The position numbers and the translations under genes were made by a program. From Myxococcales bacterium (GTDB lineage Bacteria > Myxococcota_A > Polyangia > Polyangiales > SLQV01): a stretch of 42,381 nucleotides of DNA. The DNA lies in NCBI GenBank assembly GCA_007131285.1, contig SLQV01000076.1, positions 1-42,381 of the forward strand. The letters run 5' to 3'. The notes beneath the pieces are model-generated. The model did no database searches and was not told the origin of the DNA. It worked only from the letters and a program-made list of their open reading frames with translations. Of the stretch, positions 9,229 through 17,522 are shown piece after piece (position 1 is the first letter of the stretch; each line of letters starts with the position of its first letter).

Positions 9229-11965
9229 CGCGGGCTCCGATGGAAGGCAAGATGGGCAAACCGGCGAGGGGCTCGGATTCACTGAAATCAAAGTTGTAGG
9301 ACACATCTTCCTGGTTACGCCGATTGTAGGCGTTCTGCACATCAAGGTAGAGGGTGACAACTTGACGGTCGAGGTACCACACCTTAGCCAAGCGCACATC
9401 TAAACGGTGAAATGCGGGATTACGCGCACTGTTTACCGGCCCAAAAATCGGCAAATAAAGACCGCTTGCGCTGTCGAAGAGCGAACCCAGCACTGGCGTC
9501 GTCGGATTGCCCGCGACGTAGAGAAAGCGACCGCCAATCTCGATATTGTTCTTGAAGCGGTAACCACCGGCCACGTTAAAGATATGGCTCTGGTCGAAGT
9601 CGAAGGGACGCCAACCCTCGCCTCGGTCGTTGCGCTCAGAACGCATCAAAGTGTACGAAAGCAACCCGTAGTAACGTCCAGAGGAGGGCAGAAGCCTAAC
9701 GTCTAGCTCCGCGCCGTAGATGCGGCCGATGCCGTCGTTGGTGAAAGACGGGCTCTCACCCGGAGGCGCACCGACAACACGATCGAAAAGCTGCTTGTAG
9801 AAGCCCTCCACGCCGACACGCAGATCGGGACTTATCTGCTTTTCGAGCCCAGTGCTCACGTGAATCGAACGCGTAGGGCGCAGCTCAGGGTTTCCATCAA
9901 CGGATGCCGCGGCCTCCTGGGGCTGGGGCGGCTGGCTAAAAAGCCCCACGCCTCCCTTGATCAACCAAGTTGGCGCAAAGGCGTAGCGCGCTACAAAACG
10001 CGGATCGACCGCTGCGCGTTTGATCTGGCCAAAGTAGTCCGCACGGACGCCGCCGATAAGAGCCAGCGCGTCGGTGGCCTGGTAGAGTGCCTCCACATAG
10101 ACCGCAGGAGAAACAATGAATCCGCTTTCCTGCGCTTCAACACGGTCTTGTGCGGAAAGCGGCGTGCCAAAAGGATTGCCCTCTCCGGCTTGATTCGGCG
10201 AACCCGCGTAAGAAATACTGAACGGAGTTGCCTGAATATCGATGCCACTGTTCAAGGTGAGCCGCGGATGCACTTGGGTCACCCACTCGCTGCGGCCAGC
10301 AAGCGGAACTGTATTGAGGTCAAAATTGAGCGCCGGCCCAAGACCAAGCCGCAAGTTATCCGTCCCGCCGGCCAACAGCAGTTTGTGACTGGTCCTGGCG
10401 TTAAGCCTGTGGCGCCAGCGCACCTCACCGCGATGAAACTGGGTCTCGAAACGCAAATTGCCGCGAAAAGACGGGTCTTGGTCGGATGCTTCAGAAAAAA
10501 GGAGGCGCAGCCTGTCCGACGAACCGTAAGCCAGAAATGTCACCTCGTCCCGAGACGAGGGTGTCCAGCGCGCTCGGGTTTGGTAGTCCCAGTAGACCGG
10601 GGCTGCTGTTGTCGAAATCGCGCCGTCGGGAACGAGCGCCTCAAATACCGCATCAACGTAGGAGCGCCGCGCGGCGGCACTTACGTCAACGTTTTCGGCG
10701 ATGGGACCTTCAAACATGAACGAGGCGTCAAAGAGGGAAGCATCGAGGTAGCCCCCCGTGCGCTCGGGTTCGAGCGCCGAGGGTGTTACCTCGACGACGC
10801 CGCCGACCCTGCGCCCGTAGCGCACACTAAAGTTACCGGGGTAGAAGTCCACCTGGCCGACAAAGGGCGACGGAAAGACGCTTACAAAACCGCCGAAGTG
10901 ATAGAGGCGGGGAACGGGCGAGCCATCGAGGAAAATTTCACTGTCCTGCGGTGAGGCGCCGCGAATGATAATATCGCCCGACAAAAAAGGCGGCCGGCCT
11001 ACACCGGGAAGCACTTCGATACCGCGCACGGCATCGCCGCGCGTCCCAGCAATGCGATTAAGCTCGCGGGCCTCAAGCGTGCGTCGTGTGACTTCTCGCG
11101 GTGGTGCTTCGACCTCAGCCGTGGCTTCAAAGCGCGCCTCAGCCTTCAACTCCGGAGTCTCGGGCAACGCCAAACGGTACCGCGCCTCGGTGATTTCACC
11201 GTCACTCACCACCTCAGTGTAGCTCCGGACCTCACCCGTCAGATCGGTGAAGGTGACTTGATAGCGGCCAGGAGCAAGCGCTTTCGAATATGCTTGTCCC
11301 TGCTCATCGGTGAGCACGTTCAGGTCAACGGCGGCCGCGGAAGTCTGCCGCGCCAAATCATCTTCTTCTGCCCCGGGCGACTGAGCGGCACTACGAGACG
11401 TTACGGTGAGTTCAAGCCCCACAAGCGGCGCGCCGTCATCGTCGACCAGCCGGAGGGAGAGCTCTCCTTCGGCGGGTGGGGGTGGTGCGGGAAAGTCCAC
11501 ACGGTAAGCGATTCGCGCCGCCCGCGGCTCGCCTCCGCTCCGCGCGGGCTCAAAGCGCGATGCGAGGGCGGCGGCGAGGGCGGCGGTCTCGAGACGCGCA
11601 TCGCTGCTCTCGCGGACGGTCGCATCGCTTACGCTGCCATCTTTATCCACCGTGAGCACGACTACGACTTCACCAGGCAAAGGCACGCCCTCAGGCGCAA
11701 CGGGCTCTTCAGCTTCGATGAGCTTAGGTGGCGTAGGCGCCAGAGGATCAACTTCTGGCGACGCTTCGGACGCGTCAGCCGAACCATCGGTTGCGTCCGA
11801 GGCGTCAGCCGCAGCACTAGCCTCTTCGGCACGCACTGAGCCGGCGCCTGCGACGGCAAGGACAATCGCGGCCAAGCCTATAGGCGTGCAACGTGCGAAC
11901 AACGCGAACGTAGGAAACGCATAAGGCACGAGAAAGCGAACCTTTCTTTCTGGGCGTTGTCTCAT
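9218..11965 (-). CDS. TonB-dependent outer-membrane receptor with N-terminal TonB-C-like domain
   Basis: About 915 residues. Parts in order: signal peptide (about 1-46, ending GSVRA), an Ala/Asp-rich linker, a domain like the TonB C-terminal fold (about 85-160: VVVVLTVDKDGSVSDATV, then FEPARSGGEPRAARIAYRVDF), a carboxypeptidase regulatory-like domain (about 167-265: GELSLRLVDDDGAPLVGLEL), a plug domain (about 295-395, with GDIIIRGASPQDSEIFLDG and the RYGRRVGGVVEV end) and a 22-strand-type barrel ending IGARVAF with the terminal Phe typical of outer-membrane barrels. It should import a substrate across the outer membrane using TonB/ExbBD energy; the substrate is not evident. I prefer the ATG at 11965 over the GTG at 11989. 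The downstream lipoprotein gene overlaps its stop codon. Confidence 0.9.
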   Translation of the reverse strand: MRQRPERKVRFLVPYAFPTFALFARCTPIGLAAIVLAVAGAGSVRAEEASAAADASDATDGSADASEASPEVDPLAPTPPKLIEAEEPVAPEGVPLPGEVVVVLTVDKDGSVSDATVRESSDARLETAALAAALASRFEPARSGGEPRAARIAYRVDFPAPPPPAEGELSLRLVDDDGAPLVGLELTVTSRSAAQSPGAEEDDLARQTSAAAVDLNVLTDEQGQAYSKALAPGRYQVTFTDLTGEVRSYTEVVSDGEITEARYRLALPETPELKAEARFEATAEVEAPPREVTRRTLEARELNRIAGTRGDAVRGIEVLPGVGRPPFLSGDIIIRGASPQDSEIFLDGSPVPRLYHFGGFVSVFPSPFVGQVDFYPGNFSVRYGRRVGGVVEVTPSALEPERTGGYLDASLFDASFMFEGPIAENVDVSAAARRSYVDAVFEALVPDGAISTTAAPVYWDYQTRARWTPSSRDEVTFLAYGSSDRLRLLFSEASDQDPSFRGNLRFETQFHRGEVRWRHRLNARTSHKLLLAGGTDNLRLGLGPALNFDLNTVPLAGRSEWVTQVHPRLTLNSGIDIQATPFSISYAGSPNQAGEGNPFGTPLSAQDRVEAQESGFIVSPAVYVEALYQATDALALIGGVRADYFGQIKRAAVDPRFVARYAFAPTWLIKGGVGLFSQPPQPQEAAASVDGNPELRPTRSIHVSTGLEKQISPDLRVGVEGFYKQLFDRVVGAPPGESPSFTNDGIGRIYGAELDVRLLPSSGRYYGLLSYTLMRSERNDRGEGWRPFDFDQSHIFNVAGGYRFKNNIEIGGRFLYVAGNPTTPVLGSLFDSASGLYLPIFGPVNSARNPAFHRLDVRLAKVWYLDRQVVTLYLDVQNAYNRRNQEDVSYNFDFSESEPLAGLPILPSIGARVAF

Positions 11966-12282
11966 GCGCACCGGCGAACATAGCCCCACCGTATCACCAG
12001 CGGCAAACGAGTTTCGGTCTGATCGCAGCGCTCGCCCCCCACTGGATGACGAATGTAGAACTACTCCCTAGACCGATGTTAGGTCGTTGGGCTTTTCCAA
12101 GCCCCACCCAAATGGGGGTGCATGGGCGCCAGTGTCATTGGAAAGGCCGATGTGTTGACTCGCTCTCTGCGGTACGGATGGAGCATTTAACCCCCCCTTT
12201 CCCGAACGAGGACATGTGAGGCTTGTTCCCAACTATCTGACGTTTTCTTGCAAGGTATTATCCCTGAGCAGGGCTAGGACGC

Positions 12283-12951
12283 CTAGCTAAGGTTGACGTA
12301 GCGGTGCTCAACTTCGTTGCGGTCGGCATAGGGACGCAGCAGCGTATAGTGCGCCAGCGCGCCTTCGGGTGCTTCACCGACCGACCCGACGCCAGCGATC
12401 ATGATCTCGCCAATAAACCTCGTGAAGGGGATGTGACTGGCACCGCAGACGACAACATCTGCCGGGTCATCGCCGATGAGTGCGTTCATCTCATCATCAT
12501 CCATGACGTGATTCATCTCCTGCAGCGGGTCCGCAGGCGAACCGTGAACAACAAGCACTTCGGCACCGTTTACCAAAGGCAAGCGTAGTTGGCGCGGTAG
12601 ACGACGAATGCGCTCAAGGACCAACTCGCCAAGGGCCTGCCGAGTATCCAAGAACGCCTGGAGGCGCTCGGCCTGCACCGCATCTTCCACTACAACCTCG
12701 CTGACATCGACCCCCGCAAGGGCTTGGTCACTAAGGCCCTGAACGCACTGAATTTTATCGGACTGTAGGCGCTGCCAGACCCGCATCGGATCAGGCCCTC
12801 CGAGGAAGTGGTCTCCTGCCGCGATGATGGCGCCGATATCGGGCTGCGCCGCAATCTCGGCGAGCACCTGTTCAAGCGCCGCGGCATGGCCGTGAATATC
12901 CGAAATAAACGCCAGAGTTCGTGAATGTGCCTTTAGCCTGCCCACCGTCAT
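12283..12951 (-). CDS. Metallophosphoesterase-like protein with altered metal sites
   Basis: A 222-residue calcineurin-like phosphoesterase of the YfcE/ApaH-like type. Recognisable motifs are SDIHGH (D18, H20), AGDHFLGGPDP (D47) and VVHGSP (H136). Two usual motifs are changed: the GNHD signature reads GLSD (72-75) and the GHTH signature reads GASH (170-173); the final NPGSVG is GVGSVG. Several metal ligands are therefore missing, so activity may be lost or altered. The ATG at 12951 is preferred over a TTG at 12987. The gene is divergent from the MerR/TPR gene, with about 120 bp between the two chosen starts. The fold call is firm; the substrate is unknown. Confidence 0.82.
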   Translation of the reverse strand: MTVGRLKAHSRTLAFISDIHGHAAALEQVLAEIAAQPDIGAIIAAGDHFLGGPDPMRVWQRLQSDKIQCVQGLSDQALAGVDVSEVVVEDAVQAERLQAFLDTRQALGELVLERIRRLPRQLRLPLVNGAEVLVVHGSPADPLQEMNHVMDDDEMNALIGDDPADVVVCGASHIPFTRFIGEIMIAGVGSVGEAPEGALAHYTLLRPYADRNEVEHRYVNLS

Positions 12952-13073
12952 CTTCCAAGGACTGCGCCGAGGAGAGCGTTGACGCAAACCCGGAAGCCCG
13001 CATGGACCCTCTCATTACGTAGAACACAAGCTTGCACGATGGCGGGAGAGTGCGAAACCGTCTACAGACAAAC

Positions 13074-14108
13074 ATGGAGAGGCGCGGAGAAGACGGTCCC
13101 AGGGACAACGCGCCGGTGGCCCCTGGTCACCGGCTAGAAGTTGTGCAGCCCAGCGCTGGGCTGCACAATCATGCGCCGTTGAACGAGGCGTCCATCAATG
13201 CGGCACAACTAACTTTACTCGAAGAGGCATCGACGGATGCTCTCTATTCGAGGTCGGAGGTGGCCAAACTTTTTGGTCTTGCTGAAAGTCGACTGCGTGC
13301 ATGGGAGAAGAGCGGTTTTTTGCAACCCGACGCCGAGGGCCGACGGGCGCGCTACCGTTTTTCCGATCTCGTCGAAGTACGAGCCGCCAAAGGCCTCCTC
13401 GATCAGGGGATTCCGCTGCGCCGGGTACGGCAGGCGCTGGCTGCGTTGCGTCAGGCGCTACCTCCCGGGGCGCGTCCCCTCGTATCCTGCCGTATTTTGA
13501 CCGAAGGCACCGAGCTCGTGGTACGGGATGGCGAAGGCACCTACGAGCCCCACACCGGCCAGTGCCTAATTGAGTTCTCCTCCGCAGAAATCAGCCACGC
13601 TATCGTCACGCAACTTCGGCCGCCTAAGCCCGCACGACTGGAGCAAGATGCCTATCAGGCCTATCTCGATGCATTGCGTTTAGAGGATAGCGGCGAGGGC
13701 GCGGCCGCAGCCATCGAAGCCGCTTACCGGCGCGCGCTGACCTACGACCCCACCTTTGTCAGCGCCTTAACGAACCTCGCCAATCATTTACTCGGTCAAG
13801 GTCAGACGGCGGAAGCGCTCGCACTCTATCATCAGGCACTCGCACAGCAGCCGAATCATCCCGAAACGCTATTCAATCTCGGCCTTCATTACCTCGACGA
13901 AGGCGAATTAGTGGCATCGGCCCAAGCCTTTCAGGGCGCAACCGCCAGTGCGCCTGCTTTCGCCGACGCGCACTTCAACCTCGCTATGGTTCTCGAGGAA
14001 CTCAATCAGTCGGTACAAGCACGTCCTCATTGGGAGCGCTATCTGGAACTGGAACCGTCTGGAGCGTTGGCAGTTGTGGCGCGTCGTCACCTTGAAGAGC
14101 TGGTCTAA
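13074..14108 (+). CDS. MerR-type HTH regulator fused to TPR repeats
   Basis: A DNA-binding domain followed by protein-protein repeats, about 344 residues from the ATG at 13074. Residues about 55-125 form a MerR-like winged helix (LYSRSEVAKLFGLAESRLRAWEKSGFL, then RRARYRFSDLVEVRAAKGLLDQGI). After a linker region (about 140-190), the second half holds TPR units such as SALTNLANHLLGQGQTAEALALYHQALAQQPN and ETLFNLGLHYLDEGELVASAQAF. Such fusions are familiar in myxobacterial genomes, but the target genes are unknown. The start is uncertain: TTG codons at 13032 and 13179 are alternatives. A 28-bp perfect palindrome at 13141-13168 would be an upstream operator if translation begins at 13179, and coding sequence otherwise. 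Confidence 0.85.
   Translation: MERRGEDGPRDNAPVAPGHRLEVVQPSAGLHNHAPLNEASINAAQLTLLEEASTDALYSRSEVAKLFGLAESRLRAWEKSGFLQPDAEGRRARYRFSDLVEVRAAKGLLDQGIPLRRVRQALAALRQALPPGARPLVSCRILTEGTELVVRDGEGTYEPHTGQCLIEFSSAEISHAIVTQLRPPKPARLEQDAYQAYLDALRLEDSGEGAAAAIEAAYRRALTYDPTFVSALTNLANHLLGQGQTAEALALYHQALAQQPNHPETLFNLGLHYLDEGELVASAQAFQGATASAPAFADAHFNLAMVLEELNQSVQARPHWERYLELEPSGALAVVARRHLEELV
13141..13168. promoter_or_regulatory. 28-bp perfect palindrome near the MerR/TPR gene start (possible operator)
   Basis: TTGTGCAGCCCAGC (13141-13154) is followed directly by its exact reverse complement (13155-13168), with no spacer. It sits 10 nt ahead of an in-frame TTG (13179) of a gene encoding a helix-turn-helix protein. 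MerR-type regulators bind dyads and commonly control their own promoter, so autoregulation is plausible. There is no T run, so it is not a standard terminator. Confidence 0.5.
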
Positions 14109-14301
14109 CGTAGACCTTCTTGGAAACACAACGCGTGTCGAGGTCTGACCGGTGAGGAGCCGCGGGCTGAATGCGGTACGTGGCGCCGCCGTGTGGCGTC
14201 GAGCGGGCACAACCGACCAAGCAAAGGGCCGAGCATAGGGTCAGCAGACAAGAGCCTAAAATGCGCGTTGGCGCTTGATCCAGCGGACGAAGGAGGGGCA
14301 T
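14002..14301 (-). CDS. Possible small lipoprotein downstream of the amidase
   Basis: A 99-residue frame beginning 34 bp after the amidase stop on the same strand. It has a convincing lipoprotein signal: basic n-region, core GSCLLTLCSALCL and lipobox LVGC near residue 31, then a polar mature part. Against it: no clear ribosome site, and the last 107 bp run antisense through the 3' end of the MerR/TPR gene, so the C-terminal half could be an artefact. No known domain is visible. Confidence 0.4.
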   Translation of the reverse strand: MPLLRPLDQAPTRILGSCLLTLCSALCLVGCARSTPHGGATYRIQPAAPHRSDLDTRCVSKKVYVRPALQGDDAPQLPTLQTVPVPDSAPNEDVLVPTD

Positions 14302-14335
14302 GGGAGTGCGGCTTCACGGTTAGTTTGTTTCGCCT

Positions 14336-16822
14336 CTAGTTTGTTTCTCCTTGGAGCGCCACAACGTGAATATGATCACCCTGGGCGAATGCCAGACGGT
14401 CGCCGGAACAATCGAGGCTGGGAAAAAGAGGCAGCGCTTTCGGTTCACAGGGCGAGTTCTCCGCACAGATACTAGGCAATGGGGACTCATATTCCCGCCC
14501 TTCTGGTAGCGCCACCGCCTCTGGAAGGACAATGCGCCGCAGCGAGTTCGGCCCCTCTGCCCCATCCATGATGTAAAAGGTAGAGCTGAGGTACACCTGA
14601 CCGTCTTCTTCAGTCTGCGCAAAGACGAACCTGTCTCCGCATACGGAAAAGCGAAAGCTATCTACACTCTCAAGCACATAACCAGTTGCTTGATCGAGAT
14701 CACGAATGATGTAGCCCTCACCGAAATGGCGGTACGCTAGCCACTTCGCATCCATAGAAACACTCACTTCGACGATATGACCGCGGGCCTCACGGATAAC
14801 GGGTTCCCAGGCATCGCCTACCCAAAGCTCAACACGGTCCTCATGCTGTCGAATGCGCAATGCTCCCGGAAGCGCTGGCCGGACCGACTGGCCGGTTCTA
14901 TCGACATGGAAAAAAGGCACCGCATACGCCGACTGCCCCGCGAGACGGAACGAAATGACTTGCCCGTCTGCACTAAAAATCGGGCGAAATCCAGCACCTT
15001 CTCGGTTAGTTAGCACCACCCTTCCACCTGATTCGAGCGTCCAAAGTTCGAGTCCAGCAAGGTGTGCATCGGTGACCAAGACCTCTAGACCGGATGGCGC
15101 AAGCGTAGGTGGTCCTGGCTGCAGTGTTTCGAGCGTCGCGATAGGGCTTGTATAAATAGGCCGTGCTTTTCGAAGATAGGGATCAAGCCTCTGAATACGC
15201 GGAGTTTTTCGGAGCGTATTGAGGACGGACGCCACCCTTTCCAAACTGACACCCCTGGGCTCACCAGGACTCTGGCGCAGGATATGTATTGCGGTGGAAG
15301 AACCCAGAGCATCCTCCTTTGCACCGGATATTTGACTGGTTGACCCTGATGGCCCATCGGTTGATAGAGATTTGGATCCCCCAATACTGGATTCACAACC
15401 TACACTTCCAAGGCTGACGAGAGCCACAAGCAATAACACCCAAGCGATCGCGACGATATCGCGAAGCCGCTTGCACTGTGCATTTTTAGTGCGGCGCAAG
15501 CGCGGAAAAGCCCCAACGCAGGGCGTGGCGCGCGAACCTTGTTGGACGGATGTACCCCGCAACATGCGACGGCGGCCCTGAAGTATAACGCCTAGGCACA
15601 AGAAGATTAACATATTCGCCGCACTGGCAGACCTATCGATTGTACCGAGTGCACAGGCCGTAACAGGGCTCCCGGCGGAGCCTTGCGTCAACACCTGCGC
15701 CTCCACCTCAGACGATCCAAGGTCCATAGCCCTCAGGTCCGTGAGGCCATCGGTACCGAGCTCAGGTGGAATGTCAGGGACGTCTGCGGCGGTGCCATCC
15801 TCCACATTTAATCCGACGACGCACCAATTTGTCAGGCCTGCCCTCACCATACAAGCAATCGGGCCAAACGTTTGGCCCTGATAGACCACAGATACTGAGT
15901 GCTGACCTGCGCGCAGCGTTGTCTCCCAACTACCGTCGTGCACCTGCGACGTAACTTCTTGAGCGGCCCCGGCAAAGGATACCGTTGCACCAGCAAGGCG
16001 TTCGCTTGTGTCTTCTGCGCCTAAACCGAGATTGCGATAGACGATACCCTTGAGTAAACCTCTGGCCGGCACATCCGACTGGGGCGGAGCAACCGGGTGT
16101 GCAGACTGGGGCGGAGCAACCGGGTGTGCAGACGCTGGCGGTCCCTGGTCAATGGGCAAACCGAGTTGCTGTAGCGCCGAATGAGCCAGTGCCGTCCCTG
16201 CATTTCTAAGATTGGACTCGTCACGCAATACGAGGGCGTCTCCGGTACAGTTAGAAAGAAACCCTACCTCTGCCAAGATAGCGGGCATCGAACTATGCGT
16301 AAGCACGTAGAAGTTAGCTGTCTTCACACCGCGATCTCTAAGGCCTAGAGCATAAAGCTGTCGCTCCTGAGCCCGCTCAGCAAAAAGGCGATCAGCCGTC
16401 TTTCCCGAACGATCGTGGAAAGTTTCGGTCCCGTTAGCTGTAGGGCTTGGATGCGCATTTAAGTGAATCGAAAGAAAGAGCTTCGCCCCGTGCTCCCGTG
16501 CATAAGCCACCCTGCCTTGGAGCGAGACGGCCCTGTCATCGAAGCGCGTCATGGTCACTTTGAGCCCCGCGCGCGTTAGGTGAGCGTAGGTCGACTGGGC
16601 AACCGTAAGGGCCGCAGAAGCCTCCCTAATGCCACACCCCACCGCCCCGGGATCCGAACCCCCGTGACCGGGGTCGATCACCACGTCGTAACTGGCGAGC
16701 GCCCTATGGCTCAACCCCCCACACAAAAGCAGAACGACACCAAAAGAGCAGCCAGTATAGCTAAAGGGGAACCTGAACCTCGCTTCGTGTGCATTCGGTA
16801 CCGCGCCTTTCCCTAAGCGCAT
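14336..16822 (-). CDS. N-acetylmuramoyl-L-alanine amidase fused in frame to a lipoprotein/beta-propeller unit
   Basis: A single open frame of 828 residues that reads like two proteins. Part one: signal peptide (to about residue 44), then an Amidase_3 domain with all zinc and catalytic residues (H53 in IDPGHGG, E67, H120 in SIHLNAH, E185 in AEVGF), so it should cleave the peptide stem from peptidoglycan in the envelope. A proline-rich tandem repeat (about 231-249) and a beta-rich domain follow, ending in a Cys (C390), a hydrophobic segment (403-416) and RRR (417-419), resembling a MYXO-CTERM sorting tail. Part two begins at M420 (ATG at 15565), has a second signal-like segment (453-476, ending GSVGC) and a TolB-like propeller region (about 560-828). 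Whether one or two proteins are made is open. Confidence 0.8.
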   Translation of the reverse strand: MRLGKGAVPNAHEARFRFPFSYTGCSFGVVLLLCGGLSHRALASYDVVIDPGHGGSDPGAVGCGIREASAALTVAQSTYAHLTRAGLKVTMTRFDDRAVSLQGRVAYAREHGAKLFLSIHLNAHPSPTANGTETFHDRSGKTADRLFAERAQERQLYALGLRDRGVKTANFYVLTHSSMPAILAEVGFLSNCTGDALVLRDESNLRNAGTALAHSALQQLGLPIDQGPPASAHPVAPPQSAHPVAPPQSDVPARGLLKGIVYRNLGLGAEDTSERLAGATVSFAGAAQEVTSQVHDGSWETTLRAGQHSVSVVYQGQTFGPIACMVRAGLTNWCVVGLNVEDGTAADVPDIPPELGTDGLTDLRAMDLGSSEVEAQVLTQGSAGSPVTACALGTIDRSASAANMLIFLCLGVILQGRRRMLRGTSVQQGSRATPCVGAFPRLRRTKNAQCKRLRDIVAIAWVLLLVALVSLGSVGCESSIGGSKSLSTDGPSGSTSQISGAKEDALGSSTAIHILRQSPGEPRGVSLERVASVLNTLRKTPRIQRLDPYLRKARPIYTSPIATLETLQPGPPTLAPSGLEVLVTDAHLAGLELWTLESGGRVVLTNREGAGFRPIFSADGQVISFRLAGQSAYAVPFFHVDRTGQSVRPALPGALRIRQHEDRVELWVGDAWEPVIREARGHIVEVSVSMDAKWLAYRHFGEGYIIRDLDQATGYVLESVDSFRFSVCGDRFVFAQTEEDGQVYLSSTFYIMDGAEGPNSLRRIVLPEAVALPEGREYESPLPSICAENSPCEPKALPLFPSLDCSGDRLAFAQGDHIHVVALQGETN
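16077..16130. repeat. Two tandem 27-bp repeats in the amidase gene
   Basis: Two identical 27-bp units (16077-16103 and 16104-16130) encode SAHPVAPPQ twice in the linker after the amidase domain. Copy number is likely variable through slippage. Confidence 0.9.
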
Positions 16823-17093
16823 AGCGGCACCCTTTTTCCGGAACGCTTTCAGCGATAAAGCGAAAAAAAAGAGCACAATCACGAAAAGAGCAATAAGTGT
16901 GCCGATTTCCGACTTTAGTCACCTTTGGTTGCACTTCATCACATGCGTGCACGAACGACAGGCGAGCAACATCCGCTTTTTTGCTCAGCGGTAAAATTAA
17001 ATTTTAACCACCTGTGAATGATCTGGTGAGCAACCTGTGGTTTTAGCTGTGCATATCTATTTTTAGATCTGTGTAGATCGGTTTACGCGCACC

Positions 17094-17102
17094 TTATCCA
17101 CT
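17094..17102 (+). promoter_or_regulatory. DnaA box, one mismatch
   Basis: TTATCCACT differs from the consensus TTATCCACA only at the last base. It flanks the AT-rich core on the left. Confidence 0.65.
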
Positions 17103-17263
17103 GATATCTCCATACACAAAAAAAACTCTAAAAAATATTAATATTAATGATTTACCTAGATAAAACCCCACTACACATGCATGATGACGACGAATGTCTC
17201 TTTAATTCTTAATTTAGAATTTCTCTTTCTTTCAGCTAGATGGGAACAAAGTGTGTGCTCTTG

Positions 17264-17272
17264 TGTGGATAA
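17264..17272 (-). promoter_or_regulatory. DnaA box, perfect consensus
   Basis: TGTGGATAA is the exact reverse complement of TTATCCACA. It flanks the AT-rich core on the right, 251 bp ahead of dnaN. Confidence 0.75.
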
Positions 17273-17522
17273 ATCGTGGAGACTTTACTAAGCAGCGATT
17301 TTCTTTCCGCTTATTTTCTCACCGTCTAGCGTTTGCCAACGCTTTGCGACGCTAGGAGCGATGGACAGTGTTTGCGCGGCGCGATATGGCATCCGCTGCA
17401 AAGGACTGAATCAGGATCCACGCGAACGTGATGGCGTGCAAAAGGAACGGCAGCGTCTTGCTCCCGGCGACACATCCTTGGTTTACAGGACGTGCTCATT
17501 TGTTAAGGAATTAAGGCTTTTC

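Larger units (their letters stand above)
16985..17290. other. Candidate chromosomal replication origin (oriC)
   Basis: A 700-bp gene-free region between the divergent amidase and dnaN genes. It holds a perfect DnaA box, a one-mismatch DnaA box and, between them, a very AT-rich stretch (about 17113-17165, including AAAAAATATTAATATTAATG) suitable as a DNA unwinding element. Another AT-rich patch lies at 16990-17008. The position directly upstream of dnaN-recF matches many bacterial origins. dnaA itself is not adjacent. No GC-skew calculation was possible here. Confidence 0.72.

Noticed and set aside
9860-10954. Long plus-strand open frame of 364 codons
   Set aside because: It runs antisense to the TonB receptor, whose reading frame has clear plug, barrel and signal features; the antisense frame has no motif and is a GC-driven shadow.
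16077-16130. Possible CRISPR array
   Set aside because: Two abutting 27-bp repeats with no spacers encode a Pro-rich linker; no cas genes nearby.
17036-17044. Third DnaA box (TGTGGTTTT)
   Set aside because: Three mismatches from consensus; too weak to claim.
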